Below are positions 35,713 through 46,218 of a DNA stretch of 64,000 nt, in pieces. Within the stretch, counting starts at the first letter, position 1, and each line of letters starts with the position of its first letter. Position numbers and translations under genes: made by a program. Location: assembly GCA_037102815.1 (NCBI GenBank), contig BTPP01000002.1:3472001-3536000 (forward strand), given 5' to 3'. Below the pieces are notes generated by a model. That model was not told the DNA's origin and ran no database searches. It saw only the letters and a program-made list of their open reading frames with translations. The stretch is from Neurospora intermedia (taxonomy: Eukaryota > Ascomycota > Sordariomycetes > Sordariales > Sordariaceae).

Positions 35713-36551
35713 ATGTGCCCCAACGCCGATACCGTTGGCCTCCACGGCTGGACCGCTGTGCCTGTCGATGCCGACGCCATCTTCGAAGGAAAGCCGTACC
35801 TTAACGAGCCCACTCCCGTCTCGCTCTCGGATATTGCCTGGCCATCCGATGATCCCATCGTAGCCAAAGTCCAAGAATACGCCAAGGAGAAGCTTCCCAT
35901 CGAGACCTACAACCACTCCATGCGAGTTTTCCACTGGGGTAAGCTATATCCTCTCATTATCATCCTCATCCTCATTCTCCTCTCTCCCCACCTAGTACTC
36001 AAGGCTAACTTAAAATTGCGACAAAAAAAAAAGCAACCATTATCGCCCGCCAACAATTCCCCACCCACGCCTCTTCTCTCTCACCCTCTACCCTCGCCCT
36101 CACCTGCCTCCTGCACGACATCGGCACCACCCCCGCCGCCCGCGCCAGCACCCAACTCTCCTTCGAGTTCCAAGGCGGCTTCATCGCCCTCCAGCTCATC
36201 CAGCACCAACTCGGCGGCGCGCAATCCCAAGCCGAAGCCGTCGCCGAGGCCATCATCCGCCACCAGGACCAGGGCACCGTCGGCACCATCACCTTTCTGG
36301 GGCAGCTGATCCAGCTGGCTACCGTGTACGACAACATGAGCGAACGGCCGTATTTGGTGCACCCGCAGACGAGGGAGCAGGTGGTCACCAAGTTCAAGAG
36401 GTGTGGGTGGAGTAGGTGCTTTAGTAAGTCGCTTAGAGCCGAGCTGGAGGAGAAGCCGTGGGCGCATACGACGCATTTGGGCAGTGAGAAGTTTCCGAAT
36501 GGGGTTCGGTTCAATAAGTTGATGGAGGAGTATGATGCTTGGACAGAATGA
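35713..36551 (+). CDS. Cyanamide hydratase-like HD-domain enzyme
   Basis: Two exons (35713-35938, 36034-36551) encode 247 aa, the usual length of fungal cyanamide hydratase (urea hydro-lyase; yeast Ddi2/Ddi3). The sequence carries the HD-family metal ligands: His in Y-N-H-S-M-R-V, the H-D pair in C-L-L-H-D-I-G-T-T (about H103/D104), and a following I-R-H-Q-D segment; the W-A-H-T-T-x-L-G and N-P/G motif of the C-terminal half also fits. The family hydrates cyanamide to urea using zinc. Exon 2 begins after an A-rich CAAAAAAAAAAG acceptor with a CTAAC branch point near 36,005. The start is the first ATG (ACCATGTG context). No operon-like partner gene is nearby. Confidence 0.9.
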
Positions 36552-37370
36552 TGTGGGGGTTATAGAGAGGGAGAGGGAGAAAATACATAGAGAATAGAGG
36601 CTATGTATCTCTTTGGAGCTTGTGAGGGGGAAGGAAGAAAAGATTACTAAATGAAAGGAAAAATGTGATAAGGGGAACTGAGCCCGGTTCAATGTGGATG
36701 TGTCGTCGCGAGCATGGTGTACAACATGAATGTTTTGTGATCACTGATAGATGGACTGAACTCTGGAGAGAATTAGGTTCTCCGCGCTGTCTAGTGTACA
36801 ACTCACATGTAGTGTCTGTTTGTTAGACATGGAGGATACCCGCGCTAAGGTCGGGGAGAAATATCTTGGGCCAGATACGGGCCTTCCTCGGAAAGGTAAC
36901 CATGTCTGAACTCTTATGCCGAACGAGAACTGTACTTTTTCGCTAGAACTTGTTTGGTACGTTGAGAGTTTCTTGCGGGTGAGAGAATGCGATGAATTGC
37001 CAAGACTGGAAAAGGGTACTCACCCTGAGATAGTCCCTCACTGCACGAGTTAAGACCGCGTCCAGATATGATGGTGCAAATAGTACCTCTATAAATCTCA
37101 TCACTTTTGACTCCTCCACTGCTCTACATCATTACTCACACAACTGTAACTAGTTTGCATTTCAAGGCACCGGAACAAACTTATCCCCTACAGATCCGGC
37201 AGAATGATCTTGTTCAAGAAGTAGGACTTTCCATTTCTTGTCCGCGAAGTTCTCGCGTATGCGTCACGGTAACATTGATGATACATTGTTCCCAATACAG
37301 CTCAAGCGAGTGGCATGCATAGACGGTAATAAGCCAAAGAGCTGAATATAAACCTTCAACAACAACAAAA
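36552..37370. other. Intergenic region
   Basis: About 0.8 kb between the cyanamide hydratase-like gene and the tRNA gene. Nothing recognisable was found in it. Confidence 0.55.
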
Positions 37371-37441
37371 GCGCCAGTGGTTTAGTGGTAAAATCCATCG
37401 TTGCCATCGATGGGCCCCGCGTTCGATTCGCGGCTGGCGCA
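37371..37441 (+). tRNA. tRNA-Gly(GCC)
   Basis: A 71-nt cloverleaf without intron. The acceptor stem GCGCCAG pairs with CTGGCGC, with discriminator A. The D arm carries the A box (GTGGTTTAGTGG type), the anticodon loop is T-T-GCC-A-T closed by CATCG/CGATG, and the T arm is CCGCG-TTCGATT-CGCGG. GCC reads GGC/GGT glycine codons. Confidence 0.95.
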
Positions 37442-37445
37442 ATTC

Positions 37446-37461
37446 TTTTGACTGTTTTTTT
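37446..37461 (+). terminator. Pol III terminator of tRNA-Gly
   Basis: A T4 run at 37,446-37,449, five bases after the tRNA, with a backup T7 run at 37,455-37,461. Confidence 0.75.
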
Positions 37462-37670
37462 GATTCCCCAATCGCTGTGCCCCAAATATCTCATTGCCCT
37501 TGGCACAAAGTATCTTTTTATTCCCGGCCAGTATCCAAACCCAAACACGGCTCATCTTTATCTACTCAAAATTCGGGAGCTTGGATGCGGATATCATCAG
37601 GGAATCCTCCATGTTTCCTGACATTCATTTCCACTAGTGCAAACCACTTCCTCTCAAATCTTAGCCTCTG

Positions 37671-39967
37671 CTAAACCGCGCTCCCAGCGGAGTGTTTTCT
37701 CCTTCTATGCATCCCTTCAATGCTGCCAGTCATATCAAACTCCATCGACCTCCCGAGCTCCAGTTCGGTCGATGCTCTCCCCAGACCGTCACCCATACCT
37801 CTACTGCCCCGCCTTAGACCCATAATATCCATATCTTCCAGTTCTTCATCTACAATCCCATCCATCTTCTCCAGCATGTCGAGTACCTCTTGCGGCGGCT
37901 CTGTCCTGAACAACGCGTGGATATCGGCATAGGGGTTCAGACCAAAGAACCACTTACTGTCCTCTGCGTCACCTGCGCTGGGCGTCGTGGACTTGGCCCA
38001 CACCCGTCTACGCTCGTAAAGTGCGATCATCAGGAGGACTGGGAAGTTGATGACTTTGATGGCTGCAACGTTGATGTGGTGGAACATGGCTGGGCCGACT
38101 ACCAACTTCAGTGGGAGCATAACTGCCAAAGCGAGTAGGTTGAACGGAGGCGGATAAGCAAAAATGGAGTCGCTCTTGACACCCTGGAATGTCAGGACGG
38201 CACGGCGGAAGTAGATTTCCGCCTGTGCGTTGGAAATAATCTTGGAGAAGGTGTTGGTGAGCATGGCGACAAGGATGGTCAAGAAAAGGGTGTTGCCGAG
38301 GAAGGCAAACGTCACGGCCAAGGCAGGGCCGAGGATGGTGTGGAAGTCGGCCGTCCGTTCGATGCCGGTGCCATCGAGTCCAAACCAGATCCACAGAAGC
38401 CATTTTCCAATGGTGGCCCAGCCTGGACGATCCTCGATGGAGGACTGTGCCGTTACTAAACCTGCGGCGACATCGGCAGGATCTGGGGGCGCGCCGGTGC
38501 GCATCAGCCAGAGAAGGCCTAGCAAGAAGCCGGTAAAACACCATATGGCGATAAACGTAAGTCGGGTGAAATCACGCATCATTGCGTGTAGGGCGATGAA
38601 GACAATGTTGTCTGGCATGAGAGTGAAGGCTATGCGGGTAAGTAGGACCGGGGCGGCAACGCAGAGGATAGGTATAGCGTAGTCGGCCTCGGGATAAAAC
38701 CACAATTCCGCAAAGCGTACAACGCCATATACTCCAAAGATGAAGGTAAAAGTGAGGTCGAGAAAACTCCAAAGGTTTTGAGCGTGTACCTCCCAGCCGT
38801 GTTCGACTAGAGCGGCAAACTGTTCTAGAACCCAACCGGTTGTATATATCACAAAGGCAGCCTCGAAACCCCCAAATGGACTTCCACCTCCGTCATAAAA
38901 GTCGTTTCGATGTGTCATGGTCAACACATACAGGCCCAGAAGGATGGTGAAGTGGACGAGTTCGAGAAGATTTCGTAGTCGAGGAACGATCAGTCGGCGA
39001 TGGTTGAGTATGGAAGCTCGCCGTGGTTCGTAAAGCGATACAGGGTGGTACTTGTAATGATCCGGGAGGATATCGACAAACGAGAGCGGAGTGTACACAA
39101 CTTGGCCGCGGTAGACAGCGTTGACAATGCGCTGGCATGCGACTGACCCGATCAGGAACTTGCTCTCTGACAAAATGGCCAACTCGAGTGCCGTAAGTTT
39201 CCGCTCGTGACCGCCACGGTCTTGATACGGCCATTGTAAAGAGCGTCGGTATCGGCGAAGCGGATCGGGTGCGGCATCAAACGGATCGAACCCTGAAACC
39301 AGAATATTGGCAAGGAGCAGGAGTCCTGGGCGATCTGGGTGGTCTTGGTGGAAGCGTCGAAGTACACGGGTAGCCAGCAGTTCGCAGAGAGCGGCTCGAG
39401 AGTTGTTGACGGCCACGTAGAGGGACTCGTCTGTCGCGGAACGTTGAAACTGGACGCGGTTGGCGAGAAGGCAGTAGACGACTGAGAGGTTGTCGGGACT
39501 ATACAGCTTCTCAACCAGGGGCCGAACCATCATATTGTCCATGCGAGGCGTCTGCAGTTGGTCGAGTGTATAGGGGTCGTCGATGGCGGCAATCACCAAG
39601 CGTCGGATCCTGTGGTTTGCCTGTTAGCCATTGCCAGGCTCTTATTCCCCCCTTCCAAGCCCTATTCGTACCGATGGATGGTGACATAGACCGGCAACAC
39701 TTGGGAGGCGTCACCGGCCAGGTAGATGAGCTCGTCGGCATCCAGGCCTACTTGACTGCCGGGGGCAATGCGCCCACGGCGACCGAAGAGGGGGGCCACG
39801 TTGTTGGATCCGGATTGATGTTGGAGCTCGATGTCGCTGTTCTCGCTGGTGTAGCTGGCCTCACTGGCGCCGCCGTCGTCGTGGAAGGGGTCGGACTCCA
39901 GGGGGGCGGGATGTGAAGGGTCAGCATCGGGGGGTTGTGTGGTGGGGTGGCTGTTGGAAACAGCCAT
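37671..39967 (-). CDS. Yvc1-like TRP family vacuolar cation channel
   Basis: Two exons on the minus strand (39967-39672, then 39609-37671) encode 744 aa. The intron (GTACGA donor, CACAG acceptor) joins V-T-I-H-R to I-R-R-L-V-I-A-A-I-D-D-P, the start of the conserved N-terminal domain of fungal TRP channels. About six to eight hydrophobic segments follow between residues ~290 and ~570, including W-S-F-L-D-L-T-F-T-F-I-F-G and, after a pore-like loop, F-L-G-N-T-L-F-L-T-I-L-V-A-M-L-T-N-T-F. The C-terminus is cytosolic and acidic (D-E-E-L-E-D-M-D). Yeast Yvc1 releases Ca2+ from the vacuole on hyperosmotic or stretch stimulus; a similar role is inferred. The N-terminal ~70 residues are disordered. 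The length fits Yvc1 (675 aa) homologues of filamentous fungi. Confidence 0.9.
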
Positions 39968-42050
39968 CTTATATAACGACGGTGGTGCTGGTGGTGGTGT
40001 AGCAGGATCAACGAAGCAAAGGAGGGAGTTGGAGCAGTCGAGATGACAGGACTGTTACGCCAAGGCACTGGGCATCTGTATCTAGTTAAGGACCGTCATG
40101 GCGTCGACGGTGTTGCCCTGCAACATGGAGAAAGTAGTAGCTAATGGTTACAACCCGGATGGCCGGGAGAAGCGTGGAGAGTGGGTTCCGGCACACAGTC
40201 GAGGTTGGCTCCATTTGTCATGGTCCCTCATTATCCATCATTGAAGCCCCTCCGAGCCGGTACCGCCAACGGGAGAGGCGGTACTCAGGAGTGCCAGCTA
40301 GCCAGGGGGAAACATGGACAGCCCCGGCTTACTGGGACAGGAAGGACGGAGTAATGGGGGTCGTCCCTGAGGGTGGAGCCAGAGGAATCCAGTGATGTTC
40401 TGGACTCGAGCTGATCAGGTGGACGATCAGACAGACAGAAGTGGAAAAGGCGCTCTGAAAAGGCGGTACGTTGGGACGTTGGGAAGAGGATACTATTTGT
40501 CGTCAAGTTGGGTTGGTTGGCAGTTCCAATACTGTCTGTGCCACACCACATTGCTGCAGAAAAGGATGGATGTTGCTTTCGGGGTATGTTTCAGATCGCG
40601 CATCTCATCTGCGGCATCATCTGTTAGTGGAGATATGGCGGGGCTAAAGCACTGCTTAACATGGGCTAACAGTAGCGTCGGTTCCCATAACGTAATTTCT
40701 GCATCTTCCGCTTCGGCCACTTCAGCCTTGATCAGCCTTGGCAACTTGGCAATTACGTTACGCGTGATTAGCTCATCACTGCTCGTATTCTTTATTAGGA
40801 GTGTACACTTCTCGTCGCAGATGGCGAAGAATATATTTCCATGTCTTTGGCGGTGTAGTTGCAAAGTCCGAGCTGACCAAAGCCAGTGTTGCCCTATCTT
40901 TGCCGCGGTCAAGGTTCTTGGAACACATCGTACCTGGTCAGATCTGCCGGCCTTATACTGGACATTGAAAACCCTAGCCTGTGCCTTAAACGACGTACTC
41001 GAATCCGGCGCATGGGCATAGTAAACTCTCGCACGGTTCGCCCCGAGGAGGTCCAAAGTCTGGCCGATGATGGTGACTGGTGCTGATGCGCTCTCCATTA
41101 AGGTGCGGCAGAGGACGGTTAGCGTTCACCTTGGAGCTAACGATGAAGGCCTTATCAGCAGGAGATGAGTGACCGAGATCCGTGATGTGTAGGCATCTAG
41201 ATGTCCTTCAAGCCCCTACCAAAACGGGAAAGTGGCTAACGAGAACCAGCTGGCTCCAGTGACTCCTGAGGAACCTAGACAAATCATGGCTACCGGGCAC
41301 TTGTCAACAGAGCAGTTGAGTGTCCCAAGATAACGCCAATGGGTGTGACTTTAACACTTGTACGGATCGCAAAACGAGGCTTGCTTCTGTATGATATGGT
41401 GTTGTAAGAGTGACGGACAACATGCTTGTAACCCGCTGGCCGTCCGAGATGGACATATCAGAACCACTCACGAACACCTCAGTGGCTACACCACGAACAA
41501 TGGAGATGATTGAGGAGATACAAAACAACCCCACCATGGCTTCGGCGCGAACAAGCTTGTAAAGCTGCGTTGATAGAACGTCACACGCAAACTGCATGTC
41601 AAGCGTGTTACATGTGCAATTGTGACTTCGGGTGATTTGCTGGTCATGATCAACATCTTTCTATGACTTGCCAGCTTTTGGAAATGGAGGACACTAACGA
41701 GCTTGGAGGCATTGAACGCTCAAATCCATTCGAGGATATCGGACACCAGTGAAGACGACTTCTACCATACTGTTCAGGCGACTTCAAGTACATCCGTCAA
41801 CAAAATTCAGCAATCGAACCTGACAAAAGAACGACCACAGAGAACTTGAAAAAAAAGAACGACCAAATGAGTCTTTACGAAGCCTCTACATCAAGATTTT
41901 ATTCACGAGAATCACACATCACAGACAACTATCGATATGCATGCGCAATTCTAGCTTGGTCGGATCACCTTGACGTTCAACCTTAGCCAGAACCATCCTC
42001 TCATCCCAGCGAACTTGCATATCACTGACTACTCCTACAACCTGAGAACC
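39968..42050. other. Mostly non-coding region upstream of the Yvc1-like gene
   Basis: About 2.1 kb. It includes the promoter of the channel gene, one doubtful minus-strand ORF (40,493-41,098, listed separately), and the promoter of the membrane-protein gene at 42,051. Nothing else is recognisable. Confidence 0.5.
40493..41098 (-). CDS. Doubtful 201-aa ORF, unknown
   Basis: An ATG-initiated ORF of 201 codons with a mixed, globular-looking composition (for example T-L-D-L-L-G-A-N-R-A-R and an acidic A-E-V-A-E-A-E-D-A-E stretch). The plus strand is open over nearly the same interval (209 codons, Ser-rich), which is often the shadow of a real gene on the other strand. There is no recognised domain, signal peptide or intron support, and no family assignment. 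It could be a lineage-specific gene, a gene remnant or chance. Confidence 0.3.
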   Translation of the reverse strand: MESASAPVTIIGQTLDLLGANRARVYYAHAPDSSTSFKAQARVFNVQYKAGRSDQVRCVPRTLTAAKIGQHWLWSARTLQLHRQRHGNIFFAICDEKCTLLIKNTSSDELITRNVIAKLPRLIKAEVAEAEDAEITLWEPTLLLAHVKQCFSPAISPLTDDAADEMRDLKHTPKATSILFCSNVVWHRQYWNCQPTQLDDK

Positions 42051-44384
42051 ATGATTCTCTTAGCCAGAAAGAAAACCTCCACAGAAGCCGGCTGGATCAT
42101 ATTCGCCGTCATCTTCTCCACCTTCAGCTCCGCGCTCATCATCTTCCTCTGCTGGCGAAACACGCGTGGTTCGAGCAAAAAAAGCAGCAGCGCACAACAG
42201 CAAAACGGAAGTTCAGAGTCAAGGACAATATCCAGGCGCTCCGTACGCTACTGGTACTATTACCCAGAGTACTTTAGTGGTTATAATGGATCATCGGAGT
42301 CATCAGAATATCATTATACAAACACCGGGAGGGATTATCATTTGGAACAAGCCCCGAATTACTACATCTATCCGCCTACCTATCCTCCCTGCCCAGATCC
42401 ACCGCCGCCCCCGCCGCGACCGCCGAGGACGCCGCCGCATATAGCTGTGTACAGAACTAGGCCGGTTAATGTTATGAGCTTTTTGGATCGAACGCAGATG
42501 CCGAGGAAGCCACCACCGGTGACAGAAGTGACTTCGCCAGAACAGACGAGTACACCAACACACGAGAGTGGCTCGTCTTCTTCAAGCGATTCTGGGCCTG
42601 ATGAACCTCTTCCGCATGGGGATGGACCTCCACCCAGTAACCCCTCGGGCGGTCCCTTGGATGGCCCTCATCCAGATGGTCCTGCGCCTGGCTCAACTGC
42701 ACCTGATGCGAATCCCCTGGGTGTTCGCTCGCCCAAAGAAGACGGTAGCGTGATCTCAAAACAAGACGTTTCTGAGGCACAGGCGAATTTCAGCAAGCTT
42801 ATGTCAGAAGCAGGTACGATCAGTGAGAGGAGTGCCCCTTCTCAGGCTGGCTCTGAGCAGTCGAAGTCAGTGAATCTCGGTCATCGGAACATGTCAAGGG
42901 GTTCAAAGGCATCGATCCAGGAGTCAGTTGTGGATGATGAGTCGAGAGTACGGTCACCTGTATCAGCATCACGTTCACAACGCCCACCCTCAGGCTCGGA
43001 AGCAGAATCTCAGCGTTACAATTCCGCAAGACGAATTTCAGGTGTTCGTTATGTGAAGGCTCCAACGAATGCGTCGTCAAAAGAAAGGCGCAGTTCCATG
43101 GCAGCATCACTACACGGCAGATCTCCAGCATCATCAACCAGCAATTCGCCTACTGCAGCCCCCATAAACACCAGCCCCAAACCGAGTTCACATGCCTCAC
43201 ATTCGTCATCAAGGCCCTCCATACAGTCGCAAAAATCTCGCAGGTCGAGCCTCAACCCATCATCCCCCGGCTCTCGCGCACCCTCCCACCACTCGCTGCT
43301 CTATGCGGCCTCCAGACGCTCAAGCCCGCCCCAGTCTCCTACACAATCCCATCACTCCCAGATTCCAAGCTCCCCAAACCGCCAAAGTCGCAGCGACAGC
43401 CGTAATCATCGCTATACCCAAGTTTATGGCAATCCTACTTCAAGGCACTCAAGCCCGCCTCAGTCACCTACACCGCCCCATCATTCCCCGATCCCACATT
43501 TTCCAAGTCGTCACAGCTATGGCCGTCCTACTTCACGACACTCCTCAATATCAAGATCAAGAGCAGGCTCAGGGGTATCTCCCATGCCCCCATCGCCGAC
43601 AGTGACGGATTTCGCACCTATCCCTTCAATTTCCCACCCGCCGCGCTCTCCAGCTTCTCCTCCTGGCTCTTATCGTTCCTCGGTCTCTCCTGCTTACAGG
43701 TCGGGTGGGTTTAGGGCGGCGTTGAGTCCACAACCAGATGATCAGGATGAACGGAAAGGGTCGCGCCTATCATCGAGATATTCGAGACACTCTGGTGAGA
43801 AATCACCTTCAGTAGTGTCGGTGTCGGTTGTGGAGCTGCTAAGTTTGGAAAAGGAGCAAGATGATGAGGTTGGCCGGGGAGAGCCAATGTCTCTTTTGGT
43901 GCATGATGAACATGAGGAAAGTGAGAAGCGCGAGGAAAGACGGGATAGTGAGGATGTGATGCCGGATGAGACTGAGATTCAGCGGAGGCGTCGAAGAAGT
44001 GTCTCTTCAGATTCACAACAACAACGAGGTATGGATCTGGCTGAACATGAAGGGGACTCTATGGAAATGGGACATGGCCATGACAGCCACGGCGACCAGG
44101 ATCCAGAATCAGAACCAGAACCAGAACCGGAACAAGCACCAGAAGACTACTACACATCTTACTCACCTGTCGCCCCTGCTTCCACTACCAACCCCCTGCC
44201 ATCCTCCCCCAACCTTTCGGGCCACTCATCGTCGAACCTCTCACCAAAGTCCTCCTATCACCCTGGCAAATACATACCAATCCAGGCAACCAAGGAGAAC
44301 CGACCACACCAAGCTAGTGTCTGTAGTATCTCTGACAGCACTGATTCTGGGATTGGTGGCGTAGGCGAGGGCAAGGCTGGGTGA
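42051..44384 (+). CDS. Single-pass membrane protein with long disordered Ser/Pro/Arg-rich tail
   Basis: The frame is open from 41,970, but the first ATG is at 42,051, giving 777 aa. A single transmembrane helix occupies about residues 14-36 (A-G-W-I-I-F-A-V-I-F ending in L-C-W-R-N) with no cleavable signal. The rest is disordered: Tyr-rich (about 75-130), a proline tract around residue 140, then Ser/Arg/Pro-rich sequence with an imperfect ~35-residue duplication (R-R/H-S-S-P-P-Q-S-P-T plus H-H-S-x-I-P, twice, about 450-520) and a Glu-Pro repeat near residue 710. The basic residues after the helix predict a cytosolic tail. No family is recognised; a cell-surface or septal adaptor role is possible but unsupported. 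Confidence 0.8.
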   Translation: MILLARKKTSTEAGWIIFAVIFSTFSSALIIFLCWRNTRGSSKKSSSAQQQNGSSESRTISRRSVRYWYYYPEYFSGYNGSSESSEYHYTNTGRDYHLEQAPNYYIYPPTYPPCPDPPPPPPRPPRTPPHIAVYRTRPVNVMSFLDRTQMPRKPPPVTEVTSPEQTSTPTHESGSSSSSDSGPDEPLPHGDGPPPSNPSGGPLDGPHPDGPAPGSTAPDANPLGVRSPKEDGSVISKQDVSEAQANFSKLMSEAGTISERSAPSQAGSEQSKSVNLGHRNMSRGSKASIQESVVDDESRVRSPVSASRSQRPPSGSEAESQRYNSARRISGVRYVKAPTNASSKERRSSMAASLHGRSPASSTSNSPTAAPINTSPKPSSHASHSSSRPSIQSQKSRRSSLNPSSPGSRAPSHHSLLYAASRRSSPPQSPTQSHHSQIPSSPNRQSRSDSRNHRYTQVYGNPTSRHSSPPQSPTPPHHSPIPHFPSRHSYGRPTSRHSSISRSRAGSGVSPMPPSPTVTDFAPIPSISHPPRSPASPPGSYRSSVSPAYRSGGFRAALSPQPDDQDERKGSRLSSRYSRHSGEKSPSVVSVSVVELLSLEKEQDDEVGRGEPMSLLVHDEHEESEKREERRDSEDVMPDETEIQRRRRRSVSSDSQQQRGMDLAEHEGDSMEMGHGHDSHGDQDPESEPEPEPEQAPEDYYTSYSPVAPASTTNPLPSSPNLSGHSSSNLSPKSSYHPGKYIPIQATKENRPHQASVCSISDSTDSGIGGVGEGKAG

Positions 44385-46218
44385 AGATGAGGGTGAGAGT
44401 AAGTTTAATGGGTTGGAAGTTGGTAGTGGTGGTTGTGTCAGGTTGGATGTCTGCGGAAGGTGAGTGAGTGAGGTGGTTTGTAGTGTTTGAGTTGCTTGAA
44501 ATTTTTTGTGGTGATGGTGGGGCAAAGCGAGAAGGTTTGATGGTATTCAAGGAGAGAATCGATAGTAGGTAGGTAGTTAGTGAAGGGGTAGATGAGGAAG
44601 GAGTAATGGAAAGAGTGTACAAGAGTAGGAGAGGGGGATAGGAAAGGAATGTTGCGCTGGGACGTTCGTGCTTACCTGTATGTCGTAAGAATACGAGAGA
44701 AGGAAATACCGACGATCGGGCAAGACCATACATAACAAGAGAAAAGGGGATAAGTAAGGAAGTATTAGTGTAATACAGGAAGTTTGTTTGAAACGGTAAA
44801 TCATAACATCTTCTATCACTATCATTACAGTAGCCCTAGCCAGCAGGCGCGTACGTATCTCCTTCCTTCCTTCCTTCCTCCCTTCCATCTCTCCCAAGTC
44901 TGAACTTGCCCCGTGCCCCATGCCGTCCTCTCCTCGGATCCCGTTTCTAAAAAACCCAAGAAAAGAAAGCACGGTTAGCGCAGTGGTCTAGCGCGCCACT
45001 TGGATTGAGAGGTAGGGTTGAAATCCCCGTAGAATCACAGTCAAAGACCGAGTTTCAGAAGGCAACCGGAACGGAACACAAATTTGCAGACGAAGACCCG
45101 GGCTCGAATCCCGTACCGTGCAATTTATTTAACTTTTGTGTTTTTTTCCCCCCTATACGCGTGTTCCAGATGAATTTTTGTCTCAAATTTTCTCTTTATT
45201 TATAATCTGTTTTTTATTGACTGCTGGACTTTAACGCAGCTCCTTTCCACTGCTCAAATTCGTTAAAGGTTGAGGGACTTGGGTTTTGGACGTACACAGT
45301 CTTCAGCGTTGAAGTCTACGGTTTCTGCTTTTGTTTTGGGTTGGAGAGTGAAGGGAATTTCAAAGGAGATTGTCGAGTAGAGCTCGATCTCAGCTAGCCA
45401 TCCATGGATGCAGGCGTGTTTTCGTGCCGTGCCTCTGTACCGGCACCTAGAGCTATTCGGGAGTATTCCCCCTTCTCTTTACTGGCGCTTTCGATGATTT
45501 AAGGCCAGACACATAAGCATAAAACCATTTTCTCGAGCACGAGTGTTTATGCTGAGAGAGATCAAGTGAAAAGGGGTAAAAGTGGAGACCGACCAGCAGC
45601 AGCTTCCAGGGGCACTACGTGATATTTCCGCCACACTCACACGCACATCGACAATATCAACTCAACCATCTTCATGTATCAAGACGCAGATAGGAACCCA
45701 AAGCAAGCAGGCCCGGGTGACCGAAAATACCAGAGCGATGGAACGTGGGAAGAAAAAAGTCAGATCAATACTTTATGTACAGTACACATCAACCAAACCA
45801 ACCAACCTACCCACACACCAAAGCCATTGATTGGTACCAATCTACTCGACAAAATGCTAGAAAGAGGACCACGGCGGATAGTATCGAAAACACCTACTTC
45901 CAAGGTCAATCAACAATGTATCGCTTTCTCCTAATTCTGGTTTCCTTCTCTTCGCCACGCCATCTCCATAGCGATATTTTCAAGGCCCTCACACAAGAGG
46001 CCGCAATATTCAATATTCGTAAACATAACTCACAGCAACTCCCTCGCTTCCATGTCTCAGGTAAACCCCCTCTTCCACTTCCCCGGGATGCTACCCATCA
46101 TTGAATCCTCCCCCGCCGCACCACAACTCTCATCCGGAATTTCCTCCACCGTAGTCTTATACGACGTCCGTTTCTTCCTGCTCATGGGCGTCCTGGGAGT
46201 CGTTGGATTCACCTGGTC
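44385..46218. other. Intergenic region with one Pol III-like unit
   Basis: About 1.8 kb between the convergent 3' ends of the membrane-protein gene and the nucleoporin gene. Apart from the split tRNA-like unit at 44,969-45,121 (listed separately) and TTCC repeats near 44,862, no gene is supported. Confidence 0.55.
44969..45121 (+). tRNA. Split tRNA-like gene (intron-containing tRNA or tRNA pseudogene)
   Basis: A perfect seven-pair acceptor stem (GCACGGT at 44,969-44,975 with ACCGTGC at 45,115-45,121) brackets a canonical A box (TTAGCGCAGTGG) with GCGC/GCGC D stem and a B box (GGCTCGAATCC) in a T arm with four of five pairs. The discriminator base is A, and T4 and T7 runs follow at 45,134 and 45,141, as for Pol III genes. 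The mature part should be ~72 nt, but 153 nt separate the ends, so ~80 nt are extra. The anticodon stem does not close: the 5' half CCACT (or GCCAC) has no complementary 3' half near the T arm, so an anticodon cannot be assigned. Either an unusual intron or an insertion-damaged tRNA is possible. Confidence 0.5.
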
